DNA of 64,000 bases, taken from Stenotrophomonas lacuserhaii. GTDB lineage: Bacteria > Pseudomonadota > Gammaproteobacteria > Xanthomonadales > Xanthomonadaceae. Below are positions 1 through 7,602 of this stretch, piece by piece (positions within the stretch are counted from its first letter, which is position 1; every line of letters begins with the position of its first letter). Location: the NCBI RefSeq assembly GCF_014836545.1, contig NZ_JACSQS010000001.1:238928-302927 (forward strand). Direction: 5' to 3'. The translations under genes were made by a program, and so were the position numbers. Under the pieces are notes generated by a model. It was not told the DNA's origin, searched no databases, and saw only the letters and a program-made list of their open reading frames with translations.

Positions 1-76
1 TGGTGGAGCCAAGCGGGATCGAACCGCTGACCTCCTGCATGCCATGCAGGCGCTCTCCCAGCTGAGCTATGGCCCC
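1..76 (-). tRNA. tRNA-Ala (anticodon GGC)
   Basis: The minus strand folds as a full cloverleaf. The 5' acceptor strand GGGGCCA pairs with TGGCTCC, allowing one G-T pair, and the 3' end carries an encoded discriminator A and CCA. The anticodon stem CCTGC/GCAGG encloses loop ATGGCAT, giving anticodon GGC, which reads GCC alanine codons. The T-loop has the expected GGTTCGATCC pattern. The 3' CCA lies at the first bases of the window, so what follows downstream of the tRNA cannot be seen. Confidence 0.96.
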
Positions 77-584
77 ACGTCGCTGAGGTGCGAAATCATA
101 GCGATGGGTACTGGGGTTGGCAAGCATTTATTGCAGCTTTCTGCATGCCGATCCAGACACCCGGAAGCCGCTGCGAACGCAGCCGAAGTGCGTTGCTGCT
201 CACCGATACCGAACCCAGGCGCATCGCCACCGCCGCGTACGGCCGAAAGCATCAGCAACACGCCTGTCTTCTCAAGGCAAAAGGCAGCGCAGCGGCGGTC
301 GGTCGGTCGGTAACAGCTGTTGCCGCTCATAACGGCGGACGATATCGATAGGCACGCTGGCACGGCGTGCGGGTTGACCCCTATCCAGAGAGCCCTCCGA
401 ATGTGACCACCATCAACTCTTGAGTGAGGTCTAGAGCCCCTAGCCGCTGAAAAGCAAGGCTTCTGACGCAGTTTGCAGCTTTCTTCATAGCCTCGGCCTG
501 TACGCGATTCCTAACCTGCAGCCACCGAAGAGCCACGCCGTCAATGGCGGCGGCTCTGTTCGCGGGAGGCAAGAGGAGGAGCTG
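77..584. other. intergenic region without a convincing gene
   Basis: No reading frame here looks like a conserved protein; the short open frames overlap each other on both strands. A triple GGTC run lies near 297-308, and GCACGC/GCGTGC arms form a possible hairpin at 352-370. The right end presumably carries the promoter of the following AraC-family gene, whose Shine-Dalgarno-like GGAGGAG lies just before its ATG. Confidence 0.5.
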
Positions 585-1628
585 ATGGACGCAAACAAGA
601 ACGAGCTGACAGAAATCGCAGTAGTGGAATACCCGGGTGCTGACCCTTCGGCTGCATCGATGCTGGCCGAGATGGCGCATGTCGGAAACCGGCTGGCGCA
701 GCAACAGGGTCGGCATACGGCCCGCATTCTGGTGTCGCGCTGGATCATGGCCAGCGATGGTGGCGGACCACAGCGGGTAGCCGGCGCGGAGATGCTGGAT
801 GCGACCGTGCCTGCGATCATCGCCCTGCCTGGGCAGGTCAGCCAGAACGGACAGATCCGTGATGAGACCGTGCTGCTGGACTGGTTAAGCGCCCACTACG
901 ACGGCGGAAGCCTGATGGCGGCGGTGAATGACGGAATCGGCGTGTTGTCACGCGCCGGACTGCTGGCTGGCCGGACGGTTGCCAGCGTGGACGCCACCCG
1001 CTTCCCGGGGCTGTCATCGCAGAGCGGAAGCTGGGTTCCCAGTGAACGGTTGCTGGTGGACGATGGCGACCTGCTGACCGTCACCGGATCCCAAGCGTGG
1101 CGATTCCTCGCCCTGCGCCTGCTTTACCGGGTGCACGGCCAGGGCGTGATGGCGGCGGTGGCTCACCAGCAGGGCATCGTGGTGCCTGCCGGCATCCAGC
1201 AGGACCTGGAGCGCTTCAGTGCCAACTTCGCCCATGGCGATCGCGACGTGCTCAAGGCGCAACGATGGCTGCATACCACGGCCGCGCGCGGTGCCACGCT
1301 GGGGGCGATCTGCCAGGCCTCGGGACTGGAGCCGCGCACGCTGCAGCGTCGCTTCCTGAAGGCAACCGGGCTGCGCCCGATCGAGTATTGCCAACGGCTG
1401 CGCATCGCCAAGGCACAGCTGCTGCTGCAACTGGGCGGAGCCATCGATGAAGTGGCCTGGGGCGTCGGTTATGCGGACCAAAGCGCATTCCGCCGTCTGT
1501 TCCTGCGTATCGTCGGCATGACCCCGGCAACGTACCGGCGCATGGTGGCCGGCAAGCAGCGCGCCGCGCAGTCAGGCCCGTCGCCGATGGGCAGCCCGTT
1601 CCGACCCGTCGACCGGCACGCTGCCTGA
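585..1628 (+). CDS. GlxA-type transcriptional regulator (DJ-1/PfpI-like domain plus AraC HTH)
   Basis: This 347-residue protein has the two-part build of GlxA-like AraC regulators. The N-terminal ~190 residues resemble a DJ-1/PfpI amidotransferase-like fold (hydrophobic start, ARILVSRW strand, VPAIIALPG strand), and the C-terminal ~100 residues form an AraC/XylS double helix-turn-helix. The HTH shows GLEPRTLQRRFLKATGLRP for the first unit and VGYADQSAFRRLFLRIVG for the second, the usual signature. In this family the N-terminal domain is thought to sense a small ligand and is not catalytic. The start at 585 follows a strong GGAGGAG. No obvious target operon lies beside it; the thioredoxin gene downstream is separated by ~94 bp on the same strand. 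The ligand cannot be predicted. Confidence 0.85.
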   Translation: MDANKNELTEIAVVEYPGADPSAASMLAEMAHVGNRLAQQQGRHTARILVSRWIMASDGGGPQRVAGAEMLDATVPAIIALPGQVSQNGQIRDETVLLDWLSAHYDGGSLMAAVNDGIGVLSRAGLLAGRTVASVDATRFPGLSSQSGSWVPSERLLVDDGDLLTVTGSQAWRFLALRLLYRVHGQGVMAAVAHQQGIVVPAGIQQDLERFSANFAHGDRDVLKAQRWLHTTAARGATLGAICQASGLEPRTLQRRFLKATGLRPIEYCQRLRIAKAQLLLQLGGAIDEVAWGVGYADQSAFRRLFLRIVGMTPATYRRMVAGKQRAAQSGPSPMGSPFRPVDRHAA

Positions 1629-1722
1629 ATGGAAACCTGTCCAGTGGGTTGCTGCGGCCGTGATGGTGAACGACCCTCGTTCCTGCTGAACCTGCCGGAC
1701 AGGATCCGTTGAAGACACACCT

Positions 1723-2526
1723 GTGATGATGAGCCTGGGACCAGTGCCACTGCCGGTGGCACTGGCCATCTTTTTCCTGCTGCTGGCGTTGCTGGTGGCG
1801 CGCCTGTGGCCGCGCCCGCCCGGCGCGGCATGGCGGCCCGCCACTGCCTTGCTGGTGGACATGTTCCTGCTGGGGCTGCTGGCTGCACGGGGATTGTTCG
1901 TGCTGCGCGCCGCACCCTTGTACCTGACCGATCCCGGGTCGATCCTGCGCATCGGTGATGGCGGCTTTGACCCCATTGGATTCTTCGCCTGTGCCGTGGG
2001 CTGGGGCGCGTGGAAGCTGCGTCGGCACCGTTCACTGCGCCCGGCCGTCGTTGCCGCCGCGCTGTTCGCCACGGCCGGTTGGTGGGTTGCCACCGCTGGC
2101 CTGCAGCATTGGCAGGCAGGGCAGGTCAGCCTGCCGGCGATGGTGCTGCACGACCTGGGTGGCCAACCGGTTGCATTGGCCGCAGGGCAGGGCAGCCCGC
2201 TTGTGGTAAACCTGTGGGCCAGTTGGTGTGGGCCGTGCATCCGCGAGATGCCGGTATTGGCAGCGGCACAGCGAGCGCACCCGCAGGTGCGTTTCCTGTT
2301 CGTGAACCAGGGCGAGGATGCGGAGACGGTGCAGGACTTCCTGCGCGTGCATGCGCCAGGCCTGCAGGGCGTGCTGCTGGACGAGCCGGCCCGCACGGCT
2401 GAGGCGATGGGCGTGCAGGCCTACCCGAGTACCCTGTTCTTCGACCGCGAAGGCGAGCTTCGCGAACTGCACCTGGGCGAACTGACCGCTGCAGGCCTCG
2501 AGCACAAACTGCGTCGGCTACGGTAG
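1723..2526 (+). CDS. membrane-anchored TlpA-like thioredoxin with an Lgt-like N-terminal half
   Basis: The C-terminal ~135 residues are a TlpA/ResA-type thioredoxin fold with the motif NLWASWCGPCIREMP; the redox cysteines are Cys169 and Cys172 counted from the GTG at 1723. The cis-proline segment is AYPST. The N-terminal ~130 residues hold about four hydrophobic segments, and one stretch (AARGLFVLRAAPLYL followed by a DPGSILRIGDGG segment) resembles the central part of prolipoprotein diacylglyceryl transferase (Lgt), probably without its catalytic function. The thioredoxin domain should face the periplasm. The gene lies 29 bp before a DsbG-like gene, so it may pass electrons to that protein. 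The start could be the GTG or either of the two following ATG codons. Confidence 0.82.
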   Translation: MMMSLGPVPLPVALAIFFLLLALLVARLWPRPPGAAWRPATALLVDMFLLGLLAARGLFVLRAAPLYLTDPGSILRIGDGGFDPIGFFACAVGWGAWKLRRHRSLRPAVVAAALFATAGWWVATAGLQHWQAGQVSLPAMVLHDLGGQPVALAAGQGSPLVVNLWASWCGPCIREMPVLAAAQRAHPQVRFLFVNQGEDAETVQDFLRVHAPGLQGVLLDEPARTAEAMGVQAYPSTLFFDREGELRELHLGELTAAGLEHKLRRLR

Positions 2527-2555
2527 CCTGCGCGGGCATTCAATCAGGAGTTGTC

Positions 2556-3392
2556 ATGCTTTCCACGTATCTGCGCGCCGCACCAGCGGCGCTGGTGTTG
2601 CCGATCCTGCTGGCGGTGTCCGGCTGTGGCCAGGCGCAGGCGCCGAAAACCGCGGCTCAGGCAACGCCTGCCGCTGCGGGTGCCAGTGGGGACGCAACCG
2701 GCGTCCCGGCCCCGATCAAGGGCCTGCAGAAGCTCGGTTTCGAAGTGGTTTCAGAGTTCGAAGCGCCTGGCGGCCTGCGCGGGTTTGCCGGTGTGGTCAA
2801 TGGCCAGCAGCCTGCCGCCGCTTACCTGACTCCCGATGGCAAGCATGTGGTGGTGGGCAGCCTGTTCGATGCGCAGGGCAATGACGTGGCGCGCGATCTG
2901 CTGACCGAAAAGGTGGCCGGGCCGATGACCGAGAAGATCTGGTCGCAGCTCCAATCCAGTGCCTGGGTCGCCGACGGCAAGGCCAGCGCGCCGCGCGTGG
3001 TGTACACCTTCAGCGATGCCAACTGCCCCTACTGCCACAAGTTCTGGGATGCGGCGCGGCCGTGGGTGGATGCTGGCAAGGTGCAACTGCGCCACATCTT
3101 GGTGGGCGTGATCCGCGAAGACAGTCCGGGCAAGGCAGCGGCCATCCTGCAAGCGGCCAATCCGAGCGCTGCCCTGCTGGAGAACGAGCACGCCTTTGAC
3201 CGCGGTGGCATCAAGCCGGTGGCGATCAGCGCCGATGCGTCGCGCAAGCTGGATGCCAACCAGGCGTTGATGGTCGAGATGGGTTTCCAGGGCACGCCGG
3301 GAATCCTGTTCAAGGATGCTGAAGGGCACGTGCAGCGTCGTTCGGGGCTGCCGCAGGGCAACGATCTGGAACTGATGTTCGGGCCGCGCTGA
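2556..3392 (+). CDS. dsbG: DsbG-like thiol:disulfide interchange lipoprotein
   Basis: The product is 278 residues. It starts with a lipoprotein-type signal whose lipobox VSGC places the acylated cysteine near residue 24. An N-terminal dimerisation region precedes a DsbC/DsbG thioredoxin fold containing FSDANCPYCHKFW; the active-site cysteines are Cys157 and Cys160, and the CPYC sequence matches DsbG. The cis-proline loop is QGTPGILF. DsbG keeps single cysteines of periplasmic proteins reduced and needs an electron donor; here the donor may be the membrane thioredoxin encoded immediately upstream. A hairpin follows the stop codon. A lipid anchor is unusual relative to the soluble E. coli protein. 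Separation from DsbC rests on the CPYC motif and overall feel, so the symbol is likely but not certain. Confidence 0.83.
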   Translation: MLSTYLRAAPAALVLPILLAVSGCGQAQAPKTAAQATPAAAGASGDATGVPAPIKGLQKLGFEVVSEFEAPGGLRGFAGVVNGQQPAAAYLTPDGKHVVVGSLFDAQGNDVARDLLTEKVAGPMTEKIWSQLQSSAWVADGKASAPRVVYTFSDANCPYCHKFWDAARPWVDAGKVQLRHILVGVIREDSPGKAAAILQAANPSAALLENEHAFDRGGIKPVAISADASRKLDANQALMVEMGFQGTPGILFKDAEGHVQRRSGLPQGNDLELMFGPR

Positions 3393-3405
3393 TTTTGTGC
3401 TGGTT

Positions 3406-3426
3406 TGCCGGGCCTGCGGCCCGGCA
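3406..3426 (+). terminator. hairpin terminator candidate after dsbG
   Basis: TGCCGGGCC and GGCCCGGCA form a perfect 9-bp stem around a TGC loop, 14 bases after the dsbG stop, followed shortly by CTTTT. This suits a rho-independent terminator, although the T tract is short and displaced. Confidence 0.6.
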
Positions 3427-3711
3427 CCCGCTTTTCAAGTTGAAGCAACGGCAACGTCAACGGCTGCAGGGCTGGTTGTTGGCGGGGCGGGGTGGCTGTG
3501 CAGGACACGGGTCCACGCCATCGCATTCGCGCTGTCGCTCCCTCGCTTTGCTGCGCAAACCGTGGGCCCCTCCTCACCAGCACCCACACCCCGCCGCTTC
3601 GCGGCCGCCCCTGACTCAGGGGCTCCCTCCACCCCACACGCTGCAGGGGCCTTCGGCGCTACCGCTTTTCTTCTTCTCTACGCGGGTGGCGGCCACCGGA
3701 ACCTGTGAGAG

Positions 3712-3810
3712 GGCCGGGCGGGGAGGCTGTGCGGGGCCTTGAGCGGCAGGAGCCGCGAAGAGCTACATGGACGTACTTGCGCGTGCCCCGCATAGCCTCC
3801 CCGCCCGGCC
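3712..3810. repeat. 25-bp near-perfect inverted repeat in a gene-free stretch
   Basis: Arms 3712-3736 and 3786-3810 are complementary at 24 of 25 positions (one G/A difference) and enclose 49 bases that include a small CGGC/GCCG hairpin and the sequence GCTACATGGACGTACTTGC. The ~480-base stretch from 3393 to 3874 has no convincing gene. The element could be a long intergenic palindromic repeat of the genus or a bidirectional terminator between the dsbG gene and the convergent gene at 3875-4381. No second copy was noticed in this window. Confidence 0.7.
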
Positions 3811-3874
3811 TCAAGCACGTAGCCAGCTGTACGCAGCCACCCGCGAGGGGGTTCCACCCGTTCGACCCACCCGC

Positions 3875-4381
3875 CTACGGCGCCGAAGGCGTCCCCGGCC
3901 GCACGTAGAACGAGCGCCCGGTATCGTCCACGAACATCAGCTCGGGCGCGCCCTGCCACGAAGTCAGCATCGCGCCCGTATTGTTCTGGTGCTTGACCAT
4001 CAGCGTGGCACCCCGGTCCGGGTTGGCGACCACCTTGAAGACTTCGGTGGCGCCGGTGGCATCGTCCAAGGTCAGGACAGCTTCGCCGCCGACGTCCGCG
4101 GTGCCATAGCCGCCGCGTTCGGAGCCGTCCGGGCCGAGCAGTACCAGGCCGGACAACGGGGCGCCACGCGGGCCCAGCGGCTTGCCGCCAGTGGTGGGAT
4201 CGGGGACCGGGGCGCCCAGGATCAACCGCGCCTGGCCGTTCGCGTCGGTGATGATGAGTCCGCGGGCATGCAGCACCTGGTCGGGCGATTGCGCCCGCTG
4301 CTGGCGCCATGCGGTCCAGCCGCAGGCGGCCAGGGCGACCAGGGAGAGCGCGAGGGCGGTGCTGCTCAGGGCACGTGACAT
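3875..4381 (-). CDS. conserved hypothetical exported protein
   Basis: I do not recognise a named family. The product is 168 residues with an N-terminal hydrophobic segment (ALALSLVALAACGWTAW) that could be a membrane anchor or a lipoprotein signal (LAAC). The rest looks like a compact beta-rich domain with repeated short motifs: RGLIITDANGQARLILGAP, then SGLVLLGPDGSERGGYGTAD, then GAMLTSWQGAPELMFVDDTG, each a strand pair around a D/N-G turn. The start at 4381 is chosen because AAGGAAGGA lies upstream; a longer frame beginning at 4465 would lose that site and add a non-hydrophobic leader. It is divergent from the GH3 gene. Confidence 0.7.
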   Translation of the reverse strand: MSRALSSTALALSLVALAACGWTAWRQQRAQSPDQVLHARGLIITDANGQARLILGAPVPDPTTGGKPLGPRGAPLSGLVLLGPDGSERGGYGTADVGGEAVLTLDDATGATEVFKVVANPDRGATLMVKHQNNTGAMLTSWQGAPELMFVDDTGRSFYVRPGTPSAP

Positions 4382-4697
4382 GGACGGATTCCTTCCTTGG
4401 ATCGATCCACGACAATAGCCGATGCACGCGGCGTGCTCCAGTCGTCCATGCGACCTTCGCCGCATGCGACGGAGGTTGACAGCAACAAACCCCCTCGACC
4501 ACTCTTCACCTGTTGGATTGCCTCGCAGTCCAGGAGCAGGTTGTCACGCCGGACGGAGGGGTCCGTGCGCAGGCCCGCTCCGCCCCGGTCCCTGCAGCAT
4601 CGCTTCGGCGAGGCCTGTATGCGGGCTAGCGCTGCTCCCTTCGGCGGCACCCTTTCCAGGACCGACTGCGCAGGCATCGGGTTTGAAACGTCTGTCG
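4382..4697. promoter_or_regulatory. divergent promoter region upstream of the GH3 glucosidase gene
   Basis: This 316-bp gap separates the divergent hypothetical gene and the GH3 gene. It contains a 13-bp palindrome, GCACGC-G-GCGTGC at 4424-4436, and two related words CATGCGAC at about 4448 and 4464. Either could be an operator for a carbohydrate-responsive repressor, but no regulator gene is adjacent. No clear -35/-10 pair was found. Confidence 0.35.
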
Positions 4698-7484
4698 ATG
4701 AAAACGATTACAAAGCAGCTCTCCCTTTCCGCCGCCGTTGCGCTGGCGCTCTCCGTTCCGGCCTTCGCTGCCGATACCACGCCTTCCTTCACTGTGTTGG
4801 CGCTGGACAAGGCACCGCAGGCCGCCGATGTCGGTTCGCTGGCCACCCAGCTGACGTCGGTGCAGGCCGATGTGGTGACGGTGCTGGACGTGGAGCGTGC
4901 GGTCGGGGCGATCGATCCGCTGCAGACGCTGGCTGACCAGCTCGGCTTTGCCTACCGCTTTGTCCAGGCCGAGGTGGATGCCGAAGGCACTGCGCAGGGC
5001 CAGGTGATCCTCAGCCGTGTCCCGGTGCAGGCCGAGTCCGGTCCGGACCAGATCGGCCGGGGTTATCTGCGACTGGCCGATGACCGTCATGTGGTGGCGC
5101 TGTATGCGCAGGCCGGTGCGGATGCGACGGCGCTGCCGGCCCTGCTGCAGTCCTCGCGCCTGGGGGCGCCGGCGGTGCTGCTGGCGTCGCAGGCGGTGCG
5201 GGCCGACGGCTTCGCCGCAACCGCGGTGGACGGCGTGGCCAGCAACGGATTCGCTGAAGGCCGCGCCTCCACGCTTGACCTGCGCGATGGCGCGGGTCGC
5301 AAGCTGCAGGCACGGCTGCTGACCTTGCCGTATGCGCAGGGCGCGACGCCGCCGCAGCCGTGGATGGACACCACGCTGGGCGCCGATGAGCGCACCCGCC
5401 TGCTGTTGGGTGAGATGACCCAGGACGAAAAATTCCAGATGCTGCGCAGCTACTTCGGGCTGGGCAAGGACGGCGGTCCGCTGCCGAAAGGCGCGGTCGG
5501 TTCGGCCGGCTTCGTGCCCGGCGTGGCGCGGCTGGGCATCCCGGCGCAGCAGTCGGCCGATGCCGGCGTAGGCGTGACCAACCCCGGCGGCATCCGCAAG
5601 GGCGACTTCGCCACCGCGATGCCGTCCGGTCCATCCACGGCGTCCAGCTGGAACCCGCTGATCGCCTATGTCGGCGGCGCCACGATGGGGCGCGAAGCCT
5701 GGCAGCAGCGCTTCAACATCCTGCTCGGTGGCAGCGTCAACCTGCAGCGCGATCCGCGCAACGGGCGCAACTTCGAATACGCCGGTGAAGATCCGCTGCT
5801 GGGCGGGGTGATCGTGGGTGAGTCGATCCGCGGCATCCAGAGCCAGCACGTGATCTCCACGATGAAGCACTACGCGCTCAACGACATGGAGACGCGGCGC
5901 AACTTCCACAGCGTGCAGATCGGCGACCAGGCGATGCACGAGTCGGACCTGCTGGCCTTCGAGATCGCCATCGAGCTCGGCAAGCCGGGTTCGGCGATGT
6001 GTTCCTACAACAAGATCAACGGCATCTACGGCTGCGAACATCCGTACCTGATGAACCAGGTGCTGAAGCAGGAATGGAAGTTCCCCGGTTTCGTGATGTC
6101 CGACTGGGGCGGCGTGCACAGCGGCTCGAAGGCGGCGCTGGCCGGCCTGGACCAGCAGTCGGCCGGCGAAGTGTTCGACGCCACCACCTTCTTCGACCAG
6201 CCGCTGCGCCTGGCCGTGGCCGGTGGCACGGTGTCGCAGGCGCGGTTGGACGACATGGTGTCGCGCATCCTGCGCACGATGTTCCTGCACGGCAACTTCG
6301 ACAACCCGCCGCAACACCAGCCGATCGACGTGGAAGCCGGCTATGCCGCGGCCCAGCGCACGGTGGAAGAGGGCAGCGTGCTGCTGCGCAACGAAGGCAA
6401 CCTGTTGCCGCTGGCCGAGAGCGTGAAGCGCATCGTGATCATCGGCGGTCACGCCGACAAGGGCGTGATCGGAGGCGGTGGTTCGTCGATGGTGGGCATC
6501 ACCGCCAAGGGCACCAACGCGGTACCGGGCGTGATGCCGACCACCTGGCCGGGTCCGGTGATCTTCCACCCGTCTTCGCCGCTGGAAGCGCTGCGCGCCG
6601 AGCGGCCCGATGCCCAGATCACCTATGTGGATGGCCGCAATCCGGCGGCCGCCGCGCGCGCGGCCGCACAGGCCGATGTGGCCCTGGTGTTCGCCACCCA
6701 GTGGTCGGCCGAATCGGTCGACTTGCCGGACATGCAGCTGCCCGACCAGCAGGACGCGCTGATCAGTGCGGTGGCCAAGGCCAATCCGAAGACCGTGGTG
6801 GTGCTGGAAACCAACGGCCCGGTGCGTACGCCGTGGCTGGCCCAGGTGCCGGCGCTGCTGCAGGCGTGGTATCCGGGCATCCGTGGTGGTGAGGGCATCG
6901 CCGCACTGCTCACCGGCAAGGTCAATCCGTCCGGTCGCCTGCCGGTGACGTGGGTGGTGGACGAATCACAGCTGCCGCGCCCGCACGTGCCGGGACTGGG
7001 GTTCAACCCGAAGCAGCCGGCGGTGGACATCTTCGATTTCGATATCGAAGGTGCCAACGTGGGTTACAAGTGGGCTGCAGCCAAGGGCCTGGTGCCGACC
7101 TTCGCCTTCGGCCATGGCCTGTCCTATTCCAGCTTCGCCTACGAGAACCTGCAGGTGAGCGTGGAAGGCCAGCGCCTGGTCGCCAGCGTGGACGTACGCA
7201 ACACCGGCGCGCGTGCCGGCGCCGATGTTGCCCAGCTGTACCTGAAGCTGCCACAGGGCCACACCACGCCGATCCGCCTGGTCGGTTTCGACAAGGTCAG
7301 CCTGCAGCCGGGTGAGCAGCGCCGGATCCGCATCGAAGCCGAGCCAAAGACCCTGGCTGATTTCGATCCGACCGCGCGGGAGTGGAAGATTGCCGCTGGT
7401 GACTACCAGCTGCAGCTGGGTCGCAACGCGGCCGAGCCGCTGCAGGTGGTGGATGTGACGCTGCAGGACACCGTGGTTCGCTGA
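4698..7484 (+). CDS. exported glycoside hydrolase family 3 beta-glucosidase with extra N-terminal domain
   Basis: The product is 928 residues. A signal peptide (MKTITKQLSLSAAVALALS, then VPAFA) justifies the start at 4698 over an upstream in-frame ATG that would add a low-quality leader. Residues ~230-620 form the GH3 catalytic barrel, with GREAWQQRFNILLGG, NFEYAGEDPLL, the KHYALNDMETRR substrate loop and the nucleophile region GFVMSDWGG (Asp469). A GH3 C-terminal domain follows (VIIGGHADKGVIGGGGSS), then a fibronectin III-like domain at the end (ASVDVRNTGARAGADVAQLYL). Residues ~25-215 are unusual: they resemble an endonuclease/exonuclease/phosphatase fold (SLATQLTSVQADVVTVLDVE, GQVILSRVPVQ) but appear to lack its catalytic GDxN. 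It should hydrolyse beta-linked glucosides or xylosides in the periplasm or outside the cell; the exact substrate is unknown. Confidence 0.9.
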   Translation: MKTITKQLSLSAAVALALSVPAFAADTTPSFTVLALDKAPQAADVGSLATQLTSVQADVVTVLDVERAVGAIDPLQTLADQLGFAYRFVQAEVDAEGTAQGQVILSRVPVQAESGPDQIGRGYLRLADDRHVVALYAQAGADATALPALLQSSRLGAPAVLLASQAVRADGFAATAVDGVASNGFAEGRASTLDLRDGAGRKLQARLLTLPYAQGATPPQPWMDTTLGADERTRLLLGEMTQDEKFQMLRSYFGLGKDGGPLPKGAVGSAGFVPGVARLGIPAQQSADAGVGVTNPGGIRKGDFATAMPSGPSTASSWNPLIAYVGGATMGREAWQQRFNILLGGSVNLQRDPRNGRNFEYAGEDPLLGGVIVGESIRGIQSQHVISTMKHYALNDMETRRNFHSVQIGDQAMHESDLLAFEIAIELGKPGSAMCSYNKINGIYGCEHPYLMNQVLKQEWKFPGFVMSDWGGVHSGSKAALAGLDQQSAGEVFDATTFFDQPLRLAVAGGTVSQARLDDMVSRILRTMFLHGNFDNPPQHQPIDVEAGYAAAQRTVEEGSVLLRNEGNLLPLAESVKRIVIIGGHADKGVIGGGGSSMVGITAKGTNAVPGVMPTTWPGPVIFHPSSPLEALRAERPDAQITYVDGRNPAAAARAAAQADVALVFATQWSAESVDLPDMQLPDQQDALISAVAKANPKTVVVLETNGPVRTPWLAQVPALLQAWYPGIRGGEGIAALLTGKVNPSGRLPVTWVVDESQLPRPHVPGLGFNPKQPAVDIFDFDIEGANVGYKWAAAKGLVPTFAFGHGLSYSSFAYENLQVSVEGQRLVASVDVRNTGARAGADVAQLYLKLPQGHTTPIRLVGFDKVSLQPGEQRRIRIEAEPKTLADFDPTAREWKIAAGDYQLQLGRNAAEPLQVVDVTLQDTVVR

Positions 7485-7497
7485 TTGCGGTCAGGGA

Positions 7498-7582
7498 GGT
7501 GACGACCAACGGTCGTCACCCATCTGGAGGTCGTCACCCACTTGGAGGTCGTGACCCACCGGGCGGTCGTCACCCGCCCGGT
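7498..7582. repeat. palindrome followed by four 18-bp tandem repeats between convergent genes
   Basis: A perfect 10-bp hairpin GGTGACGACC-AAC-GGTCGTCACC (7498-7520) leads into four 18-bp units that each begin GGTCGTCACC or GGTCGTGACC, at 7511, 7529, 7547 and 7565. It lies between the GH3 gene and the convergent old yellow enzyme gene. The hairpin resembles the SMAG-type GTCGTCAC palindromes elsewhere in this window, so the array may have grown by tandem duplication of one arm. It may also act as a bidirectional terminator. Confidence 0.8.
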
Positions 7583-7602
7583 TGCATGTCAGCCCGTGTT
7601 GT

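Noticed and set aside
352-370. Hairpin before the first AraC gene as terminator
   Set aside because: The arms are only 6 bp, there is no T tract and no gene ends here.
358-371. Sigma-54 promoter at TGGCACGGCGTGC
   Set aside because: The -24 element looks fair but no proper -12 TTGC follows at the right spacing.
4422-4697. N-terminal 92-codon extension of the GH3 gene
   Set aside because: It is non-hydrophobic, Pro/Arg-rich and precedes a perfect signal peptide; it probably is leader DNA.
4626-6569. 647-residue open frame on the minus strand inside the GH3 gene
   Set aside because: It is the His/Arg-rich shadow of a high-GC coding frame, without any recognisable domain.
7498-7582. CRISPR array
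   Set aside because: The four 18-bp units are contiguous with no spacers and no cas genes are present.
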